Below, piece after piece: positions 17,562-26,813 of a stretch of 64,000 nucleotides of DNA (positions are counted from its first letter, which is position 1; every line of letters begins with the position of its first letter). A program made the position numbers and the translations under genes. Source of the stretch: Vibrio penaeicida (lineage in GTDB: Bacteria; Pseudomonadota; Gammaproteobacteria; Enterobacterales; Vibrionaceae); assembly GCF_002933855.1 (NCBI RefSeq), contig NZ_BFAQ01000017.1:1-64000 (forward strand), read 5' to 3'. The notes beneath the pieces were generated by a model. That model had not been told where the DNA came from. It ran no database searches and saw nothing but the letters and a program-made list of their open reading frames with translations.

Positions 17562-18899
17562 TTACAGCTTGCTCCAAGCATCATTCCAAGCCCAGCCTGT
17601 ACCTGGTGCGTATGCCCCACCAGCAGAACACCAAAGTCCGCCAGGGAATCCTAGGCATTGGTAACGATTGCCATCTTCAGCCAGAACCACCGTACCAAAT
17701 GTGTAGCTGCCAATATTTTGTGGGTACACGTGATCATAATTACCACCGCCACCACCAGCCGTTGTAGCATCTGCACTCACATTTGCTTGGTACGTACTTG
17801 TGCCTTGATCTGTTGAGAAGGAAAGCTGTGCCTTCGCTAGACCCGCTTTGGTTGCCCCAAACTCAACTGCGACCTGACAGCTTTGATTCGCAGTCAACGT
17901 TGTTTTAGAACAGGTATCACGACCGATAACTGCTGAGGTAGCAACACCCGAAGCCAATGCGCGGACGTTGTTCAAAGTAAACGACTGTGTGCCGTTATTT
18001 TTAATGCTAAACGTATGGGATTTCGTTTCACCGACTTTAAACGAAGACAATGTCTGGTTCTTGGTGTACCCAACTGCGTAGCTTCCACCAGGATTAGATG
18101 TAATCACCGTATCTAGCCAGCTGCGTAAAGCAGCAATATCGCTGTAAACGCCATACTTGCCAGCTTGAGCACAACCAATCCCCCAACTCACGATACCAAG
18201 TTGAGTAATCGTGCCAGAGCGATTGATTACGATAGGACCACCGCTGTCACCCTGACAGGAATCTTTCCCGCCATTTGGGAAACCAGCACAGAATGCAACC
18301 TCTCCTACACTGTTATAGCTACCGCCAGCTGCACGGCAGGTTGCATCAGAGACCAACGGAACATCCACTTCTTGTAGCTTTGATGGCGATGAGCCACCTT
18401 CTGAAGTACGACCAAGACCAGCGACAGATAGCATGTCACCAATGCTGACATACTGACTCAGCGAGCCATCCGCAATTTCTACCGTAGTTGCAGTTGGAAG
18501 GGATTTATCTAACTTAAGCACAGCGACATCGTTAGTCAGTGTGCGAGAAGAATAGTTAGGGTGCATGTAAACTTGGCTAACTTTCGCGCTCTGCCCATCG
18601 TTACCGCGGCGAGTCGTAGCTCCAACCCTGACCGACATTCCGGAAGGTGCTGCACCCTCCACACAATGCGCCGCAGTCAGCACATAACCATCGCCTAAAT
18701 AGCTTGCTCCACAAGCGTACCGTTTATTGTTTCTCGTGGTCAGTAGATAGGTGTAAAAACCCCAGTTGGCCGTATTTGCATTGCCTCCTCCAACAATGCG
18801 CGGTGAGATCTCAAAACCAGCACCTTGTATTTCAGCACCTATGGTTGTCATAGGTGCAAGCATGGCTGTGACTAGGGCCATATTCCTTGTTATTTTCAA
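17562..18899 (-). CDS. secreted trypsin-like serine protease with carbohydrate-binding C-terminus
   Basis: About 445 residues from a TTG at 18897-18899, eight bases after GAGGA. This start gives a clean signal peptide (KITRN, then a hydrophobic run to IGA); the upstream part of the frame looks non-coding. The peptidase S1 domain begins at the activation site R34-IVGG. The triad is His78 (LTAAHC), Asp124 (NDVAVL) and Ser219 (GDSGGP), and Asp213 in the S1 pocket predicts cleavage after Lys/Arg. An Ig-like domain (about 285-380) follows, then a Gly-rich linker and a C-terminal CBM5/12-like chitin-binding module with WCSAGGAY and GWAWNDAW. It is probably exported by the neighbouring type II secretion system. 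It appears inserted between nfuA and cysQ. Confidence 0.88.
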   Translation of the reverse strand: MKITRNMALVTAMLAPMTTIGAEIQGAGFEISPRIVGGGNANTANWGFYTYLLTTRNNKRYACGASYLGDGYVLTAAHCVEGAAPSGMSVRVGATTRRGNDGQSAKVSQVYMHPNYSSRTLTNDVAVLKLDKSLPTATTVEIADGSLSQYVSIGDMLSVAGLGRTSEGGSSPSKLQEVDVPLVSDATCRAAGGSYNSVGEVAFCAGFPNGGKDSCQGDSGGPIVINRSGTITQLGIVSWGIGCAQAGKYGVYSDIAALRSWLDTVITSNPGGSYAVGYTKNQTLSSFKVGETKSHTFSIKNNGTQSFTLNNVRALASGVATSAVIGRDTCSKTTLTANQSCQVAVEFGATKAGLAKAQLSFSTDQGTSTYQANVSADATTAGGGGGNYDHVYPQNIGSYTFGTVVLAEDGNRYQCLGFPGGLWCSAGGAYAPGTGWAWNDAWSKL

Positions 18900-19076
18900 A
18901 ATATTATCCTCATATTTTTTGTGTAATGCCGTTCTTAGGTATCGAGCGACCTTTAATACACAAGCATGTTTTCTGAAAAAACCAAGGGCTGGATATAGGA
19001 AAAATTTCACGCTGTGAGCGTGATTTTATAAAAAGGTAATTAACCTGTTTATCAGTGATTTTTTTTTGATTGAACC

Positions 19077-19113
19077 CCTTCTAATTACAGAATAACCCAC
19101 TGTAATTAGAAGG
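19077..19113. repeat. perfect 14-bp inverted repeat upstream of the protease gene
   Basis: CCTTCTAATTACAG (19077-19090) and its exact complement (19100-19113) flank a nine-base spacer. It lies about 180 bases upstream of the protease start and 65 bases past the cysQ stop. On the minus strand no T-run follows the hairpin, so it is a poor terminator for cysQ. An operator or processing site is possible. Confidence 0.6.
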
Positions 19114-19177
19114 AATCTCATTCATGACAATTGAGAAGTGCACTCAAATAATAAGCGCATAAAAAAGAAAGATTGAA

Positions 19178-19999
19178 CTAATTATGAGCCAATAGAATCG
19201 AATTCCATGGCAGTTCTTCATCACCTAAAACAATAAAATTAGGGTTTTCTAATGTTTCTCTTTCATTATAAGAAAGTGGTTCTAATTTGGTGCTGAGAAT
19301 ACGACCACCCGCTTCACTGACAATGCACTGAGTCGCGGCAGTGTCCCATTCCCCAGTTGGACCTAGTCTTAAGTAGCAATCTACCGCCCCTTCTGCGACT
19401 AAACAGGCTTTGAGCGCTGCCGAACCTAATGGCACCAAGTCAAAGTTCCAAGATGGGCACAACTTACTGGTAATGCTATTGATGTCTTGACGGCGGCTAA
19501 TGGCAATCGCTAAAGATTGGCTTTCGCTGTGATGACGATGCGTTTCAATCGCCACACTTTCGTCCATATCTGGGATTTTCCAAGCGCCTTTCCCTTTGTA
19601 GGCATAATAAGTGACGCCCGAAACTGGCGCATATACCACACCCATAACGGGTTCGTTGTCTTCAACTAAAGCGATAATCGTGGCAAAGTCGCCACTGCGT
19701 GCAATGAACTCCTGAGTGCCATCTAAAGGGTCGACGAGCCAGTAACGGCTCCATTGACACCGTTTTTCAAGGCTGATATCCGAATCTTCTTCCGACAAAA
19801 CAGGAATATCGGGAGTCAATTCAGTTAGCCGCTCAAGGATCAATTTGTGCGCGGCAATATCTGCACTCGTAACCGGCGTAGCATCCGATTTGGTGTATTC
19901 TTCGTATTGTTTGTTTTCGTAGATATCATGTATGAGCTGACCAGCACTGCGGGCAACCGTGATAACTGAAGGGATAAGGTGAGAAAGATCTTCCGCCAT
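19178..19999 (-). CDS. cysQ: 3'(2'),5'-bisphosphate nucleotidase
   Basis: Hydrolyses 3'-phosphoadenosine 5'-phosphate (PAP), a by-product of sulfate assimilation, to AMP. 273 residues. Inositol-monophosphatase-type fold with metal ligands in EED (about 68-70), the signature DPLDGTQEF (about 90-98) and the second motif GEWDTAA near 215. The gene follows nudE with a 12-bp gap on the same strand, as in many gammaproteobacteria. Confidence 0.95.
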   Translation of the reverse strand: MAEDLSHLIPSVITVARSAGQLIHDIYENKQYEEYTKSDATPVTSADIAAHKLILERLTELTPDIPVLSEEDSDISLEKRCQWSRYWLVDPLDGTQEFIARSGDFATIIALVEDNEPVMGVVYAPVSGVTYYAYKGKGAWKIPDMDESVAIETHRHHSESQSLAIAISRRQDINSITSKLCPSWNFDLVPLGSAALKACLVAEGAVDCYLRLGPTGEWDTAATQCIVSEAGGRILSTKLEPLSYNERETLENPNFIVLGDEELPWNSILLAHN

Positions 20000-20010
20000 A
20001 GGGCATTTCC

Positions 20011-20565
20011 TTACTCAGACGTGTTTAAATACCGCTGAGCTAACATCAGTGCAGTAATACTGCGGGCTTCACAAAAATCCAGATGGGTCAGCAGCTCATC
20101 AGCTTGCTGTAATGGCCAACGTACCAATTCTAGAGGCTCAGGCTCATCCCCTTCCAGTGATTCTGAGTATAGGTCGCGTGCCAGAAACAACGTCATCTTA
20201 CTTGAGAAGTAAGATGGAGCCAGCACCACCTCTTTTAGAGGGGTTAATTCTGTCGCTCCATACCCAATTTCTTCTTTTAATTCTCGGTTTGCTGCCTCAA
20301 TTGGCAACTCACCAGGATCCACTAAACCTTTAGGGAATCCGAGCTCATAGCGCTCTGTACCTGCTGCGTATTCACGAATTAAGAGTAAGTCTCCTTGCTC
20401 CGTCACAGGTACAATCATGACCGCTGAGCGACCACTGGGCTTCATTCGCTCATAGATTCGCTCTTCCCCGTTAGAAAAACGTAAATCCAGCGACTCTATA
20501 GTAAATAGTTTAGATTGGGCGACCGTTTTTGTAGCTAAAATTTGTGGCTTTTTTTCACTTGCCAT
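20011..20565 (-). CDS. nudE: ADP compounds hydrolase NudE
   Basis: 184 residues. Nudix hydrolase that cleaves ADP-ribose, Ap3A and NADH in E. coli. The Nudix box runs GFPKGLVDPGE followed by RELKEEIGYG (about 95-117), fully conserved. AAGGA precedes the ATG at good spacing. It forms an operon with cysQ 12 bases downstream. Upstream lies the MITE-like element that separates it from the type II secretion genes. Confidence 0.94.
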   Translation of the reverse strand: MASEKKPQILATKTVAQSKLFTIESLDLRFSNGEERIYERMKPSGRSAVMIVPVTEQGDLLLIREYAAGTERYELGFPKGLVDPGELPIEAANRELKEEIGYGATELTPLKEVVLAPSYFSSKMTLFLARDLYSESLEGDEPEPLELVRWPLQQADELLTHLDFCEARSITALMLAQRYLNTSE

Positions 20566-20727
20566 AACCTTTCCTTAAAAATCTGACCCAATCATTAACA
20601 TGGAACAATATATCATCAAAAATAATGAACTGTTGGCATTTCGAGATTGATTTTTGTTCGTATTAGCTCAATCTACACGCAAACCATCTCCAGATACAGG
20701 ATTCAGAGCTAACAACTTGAAGTGGTA

Positions 20728-21008
20728 TATACCCAAGTAACCTCAAGGTGCAGGATTCAGAGCCTCATATTCTGTTTCAATTCAAGCCTTTCTACTTCAA
20801 AATCAGGAACGCAGCGGAATGACGAGTCCTTTCCAAGTTCTTTGACGAGGAAGTGAGGCAGAATATGAGCTCCCAAGGGCGAGTTTAACTGGCTTTCATA
20901 CTGCGTTATCGATTCTTGATTTAGAACCACTAGATCTACAACTCGATGCCTTGCCTGAAAGCCATTTAACTCTCGCTGAACCTAGCATCTTGAGGTTACT
21001 TGGGTATA
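20728..21008. mobile_element. MITE-like palindromic element with 24-bp terminal inverted repeats
   Basis: A 281-bp non-coding block between gspN and nudE. The ends, beginning TATACCCAAGTAACCTCAAG, are inverted copies matching at 23 of 24 positions (20728-20751 and 20985-21008). Two further inverted pairs are nested inside: GCCTCATATTCTG against CAGAATATGAGC, and GAGTTTAACTGGCTTTCA against TGAAAGCCATTTAACTC. The whole block is therefore close to a large imperfect palindrome. Ends of this kind recur in Vibrio intergenic regions as I remember them. No open frame for a transposase exists. Confidence 0.78.
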
Positions 21009-21021
21009 AGTATAACGTTAT

Positions 21022-21053
21022 CAATAACAAAATAGCCCAGCAATGCTGAGCCA
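21022..21053 (-). terminator. probable terminator of the type II secretion operon
   Basis: On the minus strand GGCTCAGC-ATT-GCTGGGCT (two wobble pairs) is followed by ATTTTGTTATT, about 22 bases after the gspN stop and just before the MITE-like element. Confidence 0.65.
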
Positions 21054-21074
21054 TTCTTATTCATCTAGTCGCTT

Positions 21075-21833
21075 CTAAAGACGCCCAGAGTACTGAAAAG
21101 GAAATTGCCCTTTGTTATTCGGGTTGCCCAACCAATTCAGCTGACTCCCCATCGATGGAGGGAAATCTGCTCCCGGTTTGAACCATGCATTCACGCTGTA
21201 TTGCTGATCAGGCGTCAAGTTTGCGTCAAACGCGCTCGTCACTTGAGCATGTTTCTGCTCGCCTTTTGCAGTTAATTTATTATCTTGGCATGCCAAGTCA
21301 GAAGTGACTTCACCTAAGATGAGGCTGCCTAGTGGCGTGCCTAACGTGCCACCATTCCAAGCCAAATTACCCGTTGCACTTTCACACCATGGCTGAGCAT
21401 ATTGGAACTCTTTAATCGCTAGTTCAAATTGCCCCTCTACCTGAACTGGAGCAGGAATCTGCGCGAATCCTAATACTTTTTCAGCAGGCATCGACGCAAA
21501 AATGCTGTGACCATAAAGCCCGCCAAAGCCCATACCCAGAGCACCTTTACCGTGCAATTGAAGCTCACTACCACGACCAAAACGGACTTGATATTCAGCC
21601 TTGCCTGTCAGTAGGGCTGAAGGTTGAAAGTCCCAGCTAAGTTGACCAAAATTTTGACCTTGCCAAGTTAACTTGGAAGCTTGTCCACGCCACAATGTTC
21701 CAGACAAGCTTCCCACGCTCAGCCCTTGAATTTTTGGGGCATATTGATACACAAATGCAACTGGCATGTGCACAACAAGGCTTACGATGAGCACTAAAAC
21801 AAAAACGGACACATACCCAATTATACGCTTCAA
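21075..21833 (-). CDS. gspN: type II secretion system protein N
   Basis: 252 residues. One N-terminal membrane segment (about 4-24) and a periplasmic domain with repeated beta-strand-type sequence (LSVGSLSGTLWRG, LTGKAEYQVRFG). GspN is the last gene of the Vibrio eps operon and links inner and outer membrane parts in the system; it is dispensable in some species. It starts one base after gspM ends, so the two are coupled. Closest match by memory is EpsN of V. cholerae. Confidence 0.9.
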   Translation of the reverse strand: MKRIIGYVSVFVLVLIVSLVVHMPVAFVYQYAPKIQGLSVGSLSGTLWRGQASKLTWQGQNFGQLSWDFQPSALLTGKAEYQVRFGRGSELQLHGKGALGMGFGGLYGHSIFASMPAEKVLGFAQIPAPVQVEGQFELAIKEFQYAQPWCESATGNLAWNGGTLGTPLGSLILGEVTSDLACQDNKLTAKGEQKHAQVTSAFDANLTPDQQYSVNAWFKPGADFPPSMGSQLNWLGNPNNKGQFPFQYSGRL

Positions 21834-21834
21834 G

Positions 21835-22323
21835 TTAACTGCCTCTTTTTAGCTGTAATCGGTTTACTTCAACTTGACCAGTAGTTTCTGTACGAGTGAT
21901 ATCAAGAAATTCCACTTCGATACCATGTTGCTCGCGTAAATCAGCAAGCCAAGAGACTAACTGATTAAATGGCACTGGTTGAACCCATACTTGTAAGCTT
22001 TCACTGCGTGGCTGCATTCGAATGAGTTCGATTTGATAACGTCGAGTGGTCGAAGAAACGACTTGGTTAAGTGGTTGTCCAGATACATTCACACTTCCAC
22101 CCGACGCCGCTCTAAGCGTCGTAATGGAGTTCGCACTTTTTGTCACCCAATCTAAGAGCTGTTTTTCACTAGCGATTTTAGTCTGTGCTGTATCCGCTCT
22201 TTCATTTAGCGGCACAATGCCACCCCAATATATAGCAAATGCCAGCACCAAAAAGCTGCAACCAGCCATTAAACGCTGCTCTCTTTGCGATATGGATTGC
22301 CACCATGCATTAACTTTATTCAT
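21835..22323 (-). CDS. gspM: type II secretion system protein M
   Basis: 162 residues: a short cytoplasmic N-terminus with WWQSISQREQRL, one membrane segment (about 19-37), then a periplasmic ferredoxin-like domain. GspM is part of the inner-membrane assembly platform with GspL, GspF and GspE. It overlaps gspL by four bases (ATGA type). Confidence 0.93.
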   Translation of the reverse strand: MNKVNAWWQSISQREQRLMAGCSFLVLAFAIYWGGIVPLNERADTAQTKIASEKQLLDWVTKSANSITTLRAASGGSVNVSGQPLNQVVSSTTRRYQIELIRMQPRSESLQVWVQPVPFNQLVSWLADLREQHGIEVEFLDITRTETTGQVEVNRLQLKRGS

Positions 22324-23579
22324 GGTTTTCTCCTAATCACGTAGCTGCCAAACACTTCGCTGCCACTTCTATTCAACTGACCTTGCTCAACCTCAAATTG
22401 TTGCGCGAGATCCGCTCGTGCTGTTTCGAAGGTTTGAAAATCTTTGCTTTTCGCTTGAATACGAATTTCGTTTCTAGCGCCGTCGTATTTCACACTTAAG
22501 ACGTCAATAGCACCATTTTTTTTCAAGGCTTGTGGCAACTGAGCCAACCAAACCAACATGGATTCATCACCTCCACCACCGGACAAACGAGACTCCTCAT
22601 CACGCATTTGTCTTTTTAGGTAACTGACGGTCGGAATTTTCCGCTTATTAGGAAATACCTGACGGAAAATGCGCTCGCTTTCCGCTCGATACTCTGCTGC
22701 TTGTGCTTCAAATGCATTCACTTGAAGTACATTTTTTGTGGTCAGTACACCTAATAAAAGCACCGCAGCAATGGCGGCTTTCTGCCACACTTTCCAATGT
22801 TTAGTTAGAGAAGATGATGGCTTAAAGCTACCCGTAAGAAGGTTTACTTTCGATGCCAGCGCGCCTTGCGTCAGCAGCGACATCACTAATTCAGCATTTT
22901 CTGCCTTCCAACGACCTGGAAGCTGTTCATGATCTTCTGGTAAAGGGCTATAGCTGGATACGACTTTCTCGTGAAGTGTTTCTTCGTCCGTAGACGCTTC
23001 TGGATCGTCATCTTGATTTGAAACCAAACTAAATGGTTCAGATGGCAGTAATGAAAGCCACTCATCTTGAAGAGTAAACCCAGAATGGGCTCCGCTACGA
23101 AACAGCCATTGACTGTTAATTTGGAGTGCGCTTATCTCGCTGTCTTGCCAAGGAAGCGCAAGGCAATCAGGCATAATTTGCCTGACGTTAATATGGTGCT
23201 CTCGTAAATCACTTAATAGGTTATCTAAAAATTGACGATCTACAGCGGCAACATCGGCTTTTACACCTCGTTTAGCCAACACAGAAAAGTGCAACTCATC
23301 AACATCTTGCGCGACATCATCTTCGACCAAAAACGGTAACATGGTGTTTAGCTGTCGCGCTCCACCTGCAGGTATATCTACTTCTTTAAGCAGTACATCA
23401 CTGCTAGACAACAACACAATGGTCGGGCGCTGTGCGGCATAAGTCGCTATGTCACCCAGTTGATCGCGATGACTCAGATCGCCACTTGCAATCACCTCTT
23501 GCTGACTCGGAGACCAAACCAGCCACTGTATTGGGGCGTCTACCTGACTACTTACTCTTACGGTCAGAAACTCGCTCAC
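22320..23579 (-). CDS. gspL: type II secretion system protein L
   Basis: About 419 residues from the GTG at 23577-23579, five bases after GGAGGA. This start gives [11 protein letters not shown], like V. cholerae EpsL, and overlaps gspK by 32 bases. The cytoplasmic actin-like domain (about 1-240) recruits the GspE ATPase; a membrane segment (about 265-285, [12 protein letters not shown]) leads to a periplasmic domain that contacts GspM. A longer reading frame to 23666 lies inside gspK and is not used. Confidence 0.93.
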   Translation of the reverse strand: MSEFLTVRVSSQVDAPIQWLVWSPSQQEVIASGDLSHRDQLGDIATYAAQRPTIVLLSSSDVLLKEVDIPAGGARQLNTMLPFLVEDDVAQDVDELHFSVLAKRGVKADVAAVDRQFLDNLLSDLREHHINVRQIMPDCLALPWQDSEISALQINSQWLFRSGAHSGFTLQDEWLSLLPSEPFSLVSNQDDDPEASTDEETLHEKVVSSYSPLPEDHEQLPGRWKAENAELVMSLLTQGALASKVNLLTGSFKPSSSLTKHWKVWQKAAIAAVLLLGVLTTKNVLQVNAFEAQAAEYRAESERIFRQVFPNKRKIPTVSYLKRQMRDEESRLSGGGGDESMLVWLAQLPQALKKNGAIDVLSVKYDGARNEIRIQAKSKDFQTFETARADLAQQFEVEQGQLNRSGSEVFGSYVIRRKP

Positions 23580-24564
23580 TGATTCCTCCAAAACTACGAC
23601 GGACGACCGTCGCTTGTTTTCTATCCTTACTGTAGAGCAGGCTACGTATCCTGACCCTTGACTCATCGACCGTCACTTGAGCATCCAGCTCAAAGTATCG
23701 GCTGTCTACTGCAATATGCGCCTGTGCTTCCTTACGCACTTTTTCTTCAATTCCGTTAATGACTGGCTCTGACATAAAACTGTCTATGCTGTCCCACCCA
23801 TCAAACTTTCGATTGGCGATAAGCTCTTTGGCGTTGCTGCTGCTTAAGTGCGGTTGAAATAAGGCCGCCAAAATGTCTGCCTGATCTTCGGAAATTGTAT
23901 TTACGTTGAGTTTCCACTCGTTGGTTGGTAATGCGCATACTAGAGGTGATAATTTATCCATAATAGGCGCACTTACCTGCTGGATCGCTCTTAATTCTGA
24001 GCGATCTGCCAAAAATCCATTCGCAGTCAAATAAGGAGGCTGAAACCCCTCATAGGTACTGTCTTCTGCGCCATAACTTGTGAGCACATTGGCATCATTA
24101 TCAACATAATCCCAACTGGAATCCGCGATCACTTCTGCGGTATAGGGCTCGACATCTTGTTGTTCAATTATGTTTTGCCATACCTTAACGAGGAACGGCT
24201 TCTGCGCAGTTTCGACACGAGCTTTAACACTGGTCAATACATTAATGTTGAAGCACGCTTGCATATCAACCAACTTGCCTTTAGCAGTGCCGTAGTCCAG
24301 TGGGTATGTTTGTTCTTTTAACGCCCATGGCTGGCTGAGGTTGATTGTTTCATTATCTTTGTAGCTTTGCTCAATACCTACTTTAGCTAACGCCTCAACA
24401 CCAAGGCTATACCAATAGGCTTGCTGGTGATTGACCTGATTACCCGCACGATGAAAATTGATGAACAAGCGCTCAGACATCGACGCCGCTATTGCCGTCA
24501 TGACAGCCAGCAAGAGCAAAACTACGATTAAAGCCACACCAGATTGGGAGGAACGTTTAACCAT
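23548..24564 (-). CDS. gspK: type II secretion minor pseudopilin K
   Basis: About 338 residues from the ATG at 24562-24564 (AGGA seven bases before). A prepilin leader MVKRSSQSG precedes a hydrophobic helix starting [13 protein letters not shown]. As is typical of GspK, the glutamate at mature position +5 found in other pseudopilins is missing. GspK caps the pseudopilus tip with GspI and GspJ and has a large alpha-helical insertion. It overlaps gspJ by eight bases and gspL by 32. Confidence 0.93.
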   Translation of the reverse strand: MVKRSSQSGVALIVVLLLLAVMTAIAASMSERLFINFHRAGNQVNHQQAYWYSLGVEALAKVGIEQSYKDNETINLSQPWALKEQTYPLDYGTAKGKLVDMQACFNINVLTSVKARVETAQKPFLVKVWQNIIEQQDVEPYTAEVIADSSWDYVDNDANVLTSYGAEDSTYEGFQPPYLTANGFLADRSELRAIQQVSAPIMDKLSPLVCALPTNEWKLNVNTISEDQADILAALFQPHLSSSNAKELIANRKFDGWDSIDSFMSEPVINGIEEKVRKEAQAHIAVDSRYFELDAQVTVDESRVRIRSLLYSKDRKQATVVRRSFGGISERVSDRKSK

Positions 24565-25234
24565 TATTTCCTCCGCCAGAATTTTCTCCATCAGACCCTT
24601 GTTGCTGCTTGGGAGTAACAATAGAAAGTTCACCGCCAGGCGTCAGATACACTCGCTCTATTTCACCGTAATCTTTCAATGTTAGAGTTATCGCAATCGC
24701 TGCAGGTAATGCTCTAGGCTTAATCCACTCCTCTTTCCATTCACCATTTTCGTAAAACGTTACGGAAAAGGCTTCAACATCTTCCAAAATTGGCCGAGAT
24801 AATGGTAATTGACCTGCTGGGGTGTCTGAGTATCGCCACCATACCCTTTCAAGCTTTTCTTCACGGATTCTATACCCTACTTTTGTGACTTCCCCTCTAG
24901 GGAAAACACTTTGCGGGTTTTGCCAACCTAATCGGTTAAAAATAATGCCTTTATCATCAGATTCTAAGACGTAGTCTCCGTAACTTAACAAGGTTTCAGA
25001 CGGCGATTCTCCGTTGCTTCTCATCTGGCGTAACGCCATCTGTCTGAAATCGTTATCCATCCAGATAAGCGCTCTCTGCATAGTTTGCAGGCGCTCTGTT
25101 TTTTCAATCGACTGCGCGTTGCTCAGCTGTACCTGATTAACAACTTGATACGCTGCCATGCTTAGGCTGGCAAATACCGCGATCGCCACCAGCACTTCAA
25201 TAAGAGTAAATCCCGATGTTTTATGGTGACGCAT
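24557..25234 (-). CDS. gspJ: type II secretion minor pseudopilin J
   Basis: 225 residues. The prepilin peptidase motif [15 protein letters not shown] near the N-terminus has Glu at mature +5. The rest is a periplasmic beta-rich domain with a Gly/Asn-rich C-terminal tail. It forms the tip complex with GspI and GspK. It overlaps gspI by 14 bases. Confidence 0.93.
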   Translation of the reverse strand: MRHHKTSGFTLIEVLVAIAVFASLSMAAYQVVNQVQLSNAQSIEKTERLQTMQRALIWMDNDFRQMALRQMRSNGESPSETLLSYGDYVLESDDKGIIFNRLGWQNPQSVFPRGEVTKVGYRIREEKLERVWWRYSDTPAGQLPLSRPILEDVEAFSVTFYENGEWKEEWIKPRALPAAIAITLTLKDYGEIERVYLTPGGELSIVTPKQQQGSDGENSGGGNNG

Positions 25235-25598
25235 AACTTCTCACCGTCACTATCGCACTTTTGCCATCTGCCTCTTTAGAAACAGACACATCGAAAGCAC
25301 TGATTACGCCATTATCCGTTGGTACCGGTTTAACCGACCAATACCATGTCTGCCCTGCCAATTCTTCCTTGCCTTTACTTTCTTTTTTTGGGGCTTTACC
25401 AAGCAGGACTTTCGCCATTTGGTTGTCCACTACCATGGCAGCAAACATTTTTTCCTCTAGGTAACCGAGCGTATTGATATGCTGAGTGACCGCCCTTACT
25501 ACACTAATGGCTGCAGTTGCGAAAATTGCGAGCGCTACCAGCACTTCTATCAAAGTCATGCCACGAGTACGATGGGCACTTGGCCTATTCATCTTCAT
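25221..25598 (-). CDS. gspI: type II secretion minor pseudopilin I
   Basis: 125 residues. Leader MKMNRPSAHRTRG, then [14 protein letters not shown] with Glu at +5 of the mature protein. It nucleates the pseudopilus tip with GspJ and GspK. It overlaps gspH by 14 bases and gspJ by 14 bases, showing tight translational coupling. Confidence 0.93.
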   Translation of the reverse strand: MKMNRPSAHRTRGMTLIEVLVALAIFATAAISVVRAVTQHINTLGYLEEKMFAAMVVDNQMAKVLLGKAPKKESKGKEELAGQTWYWSVKPVPTDNGVISAFDVSVSKEADGKSAIVTVRSYASP

Positions 25599-26169
25599 CG
25601 CGCTCTCCTGGCTTTAATATGCTTATTAGCCCATTATCTGCGGCTTTAATACGCCATCCATCTCGAAATTCATCCCCAACGTTGGGATAAAATGCGACTT
25701 GGAAAGGCGTTATCTCACCACTTGAAAGAACCATAACCTGAGGTGGAGGTGATTGCTTTTTCTTTTCTTCATCGGCGAACATCTCCTCATCAAACAGGCT
25801 TCCTGGCTCGAACAAGCGATCATCGTCGCCCCATTCATCACTACCTAATTGCAAAGATATCGCAAATTCAGCTTCTAAATCCGATTCTGAGTAGTATCGG
25901 TTTTCTGCCATTTTTTCCCAGCCTTCACTGGTAAGCGTGACAAATCGATACTGCCCTTTGTCTTCATCAAACCAAACACCTAAATCTTTCCCATTCAACA
26001 TGGCATCTTCATTAAGAAGCTGTAAGCGCTGAGAAAATCGCTGCGCATGCTCCTCAAGCCGATCATCACTTGAGGAAGGCAGCGTCGTAATAACCGCTAC
26101 TGCACTGAGCGACAACAAAACCAATACCAACATGATTTCTATCAGCGTAAAGCCGCGTAGCTTGTGCAT
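25585..26169 (-). CDS. gspH: type II secretion minor pseudopilin H
   Basis: About 194 residues from the ATG at 26167-26169 (MHKLRGFTLIE); a TTG-started version to 26196 has no advantage. The prepilin motif RGFTLIEIMLVLVLLS is complete with Glu +5. A charged acidic stretch (DEEMFADEEKKKQ, about 145-157) lies in the globular domain. GspH sits near the tip of the pseudopilus. Confidence 0.91.
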   Translation of the reverse strand: MHKLRGFTLIEIMLVLVLLSLSAVAVITTLPSSSDDRLEEHAQRFSQRLQLLNEDAMLNGKDLGVWFDEDKGQYRFVTLTSEGWEKMAENRYYSESDLEAEFAISLQLGSDEWGDDDRLFEPGSLFDEEMFADEEKKKQSPPPQVMVLSSGEITPFQVAFYPNVGDEFRDGWRIKAADNGLISILKPGERDEDE

Positions 26170-26214
26170 ACGTATTTGCTTACTTACCAAATGCAAAATG
26201 GGAAGCCAGTAAAA

Positions 26215-26664
26215 TTACTGGAAGTCCTGCATGTTCCAGTTGCCAATATCGGCTTGAGCACCTTCACCGCCCTCTTGACCATCGGCACCTAACGTAAAGA
26301 TGTCGATTGTGCCGTTGTCACCTGGGCTCAAATACTGATATTCATTACCCCAAGGATCGTTAGGTAGGCGTCGGATGTATCCGCCATCGCGGTAGTTACG
26401 TGGCTCTGGTGAAGCAGACGGTTTGGAAACCAACGCTTCAAGACCCTGATCCGTTGATGGGTACACACTGTTATCCAACTTGTACATGTCTAAAGCATTT
26501 TCTAGAGCCACAATGTCAGTAATGGCTTTCTGTTGGTCTGCCGTTTCTTTATTCCCGAGTAAGTTAGGAACAACGAAACTCGCCAAAATACCCAAAATCA
26601 CGACCACAACCATGACTTCTAATAGCGTAAAACCAGACTGCTTTTTATTACTTTTTTTATGCAT
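26215..26664 (-). CDS. gspG: type II secretion major pseudopilin G
   Basis: 149 residues. Leader MHKKSNKKQSG is cleaved before FTLLEVMVVVVILGILASFVVP, with Glu +5. The C-terminal calcium-binding region contains YLSPGDNGTIDIFTLGADGQEGG, here split between loop residues. It polymerises into the pseudopilus that pushes substrates through GspD. A strong GGAGGAAAT ribosome binding site and an upstream 6-bp GC stem (26678-26703) fit high expression of this subunit relative to its neighbours. It is 150 bases downstream of gspF, the largest gap in the operon. Confidence 0.95.
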   Translation of the reverse strand: MHKKSNKKQSGFTLLEVMVVVVILGILASFVVPNLLGNKETADQQKAITDIVALENALDMYKLDNSVYPSTDQGLEALVSKPSASPEPRNYRDGGYIRRLPNDPWGNEYQYLSPGDNGTIDIFTLGADGQEGGEGAQADIGNWNMQDFQ

Positions 26665-26677
26665 ATTTCCTCCAAAA

Positions 26678-26703
26678 TGCGCGCTGTAATCATTCTACGC
26701 GCA
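26678..26703 (-). promoter_or_regulatory. GC hairpin just before the gspG ribosome binding site
   Basis: TGCGCG and CGCGCA flank a 14-base loop in the gspF-gspG gap, immediately upstream of GGAGGAAAT. A stable 5' stem near a highly expressed pilin gene may protect a processed mRNA end. No T-run follows, so it is not a terminator. Confidence 0.5.
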
Positions 26704-26813
26704 CGTTACATTCCGACATCCAATCTGCTTAAAGCCAGTTCAATACTCTGATCCGCTTTAAACACAAATGAAACTAAATAAATTAAGATAAAGCGTCTTC
26801 GTTAACTCGATTC

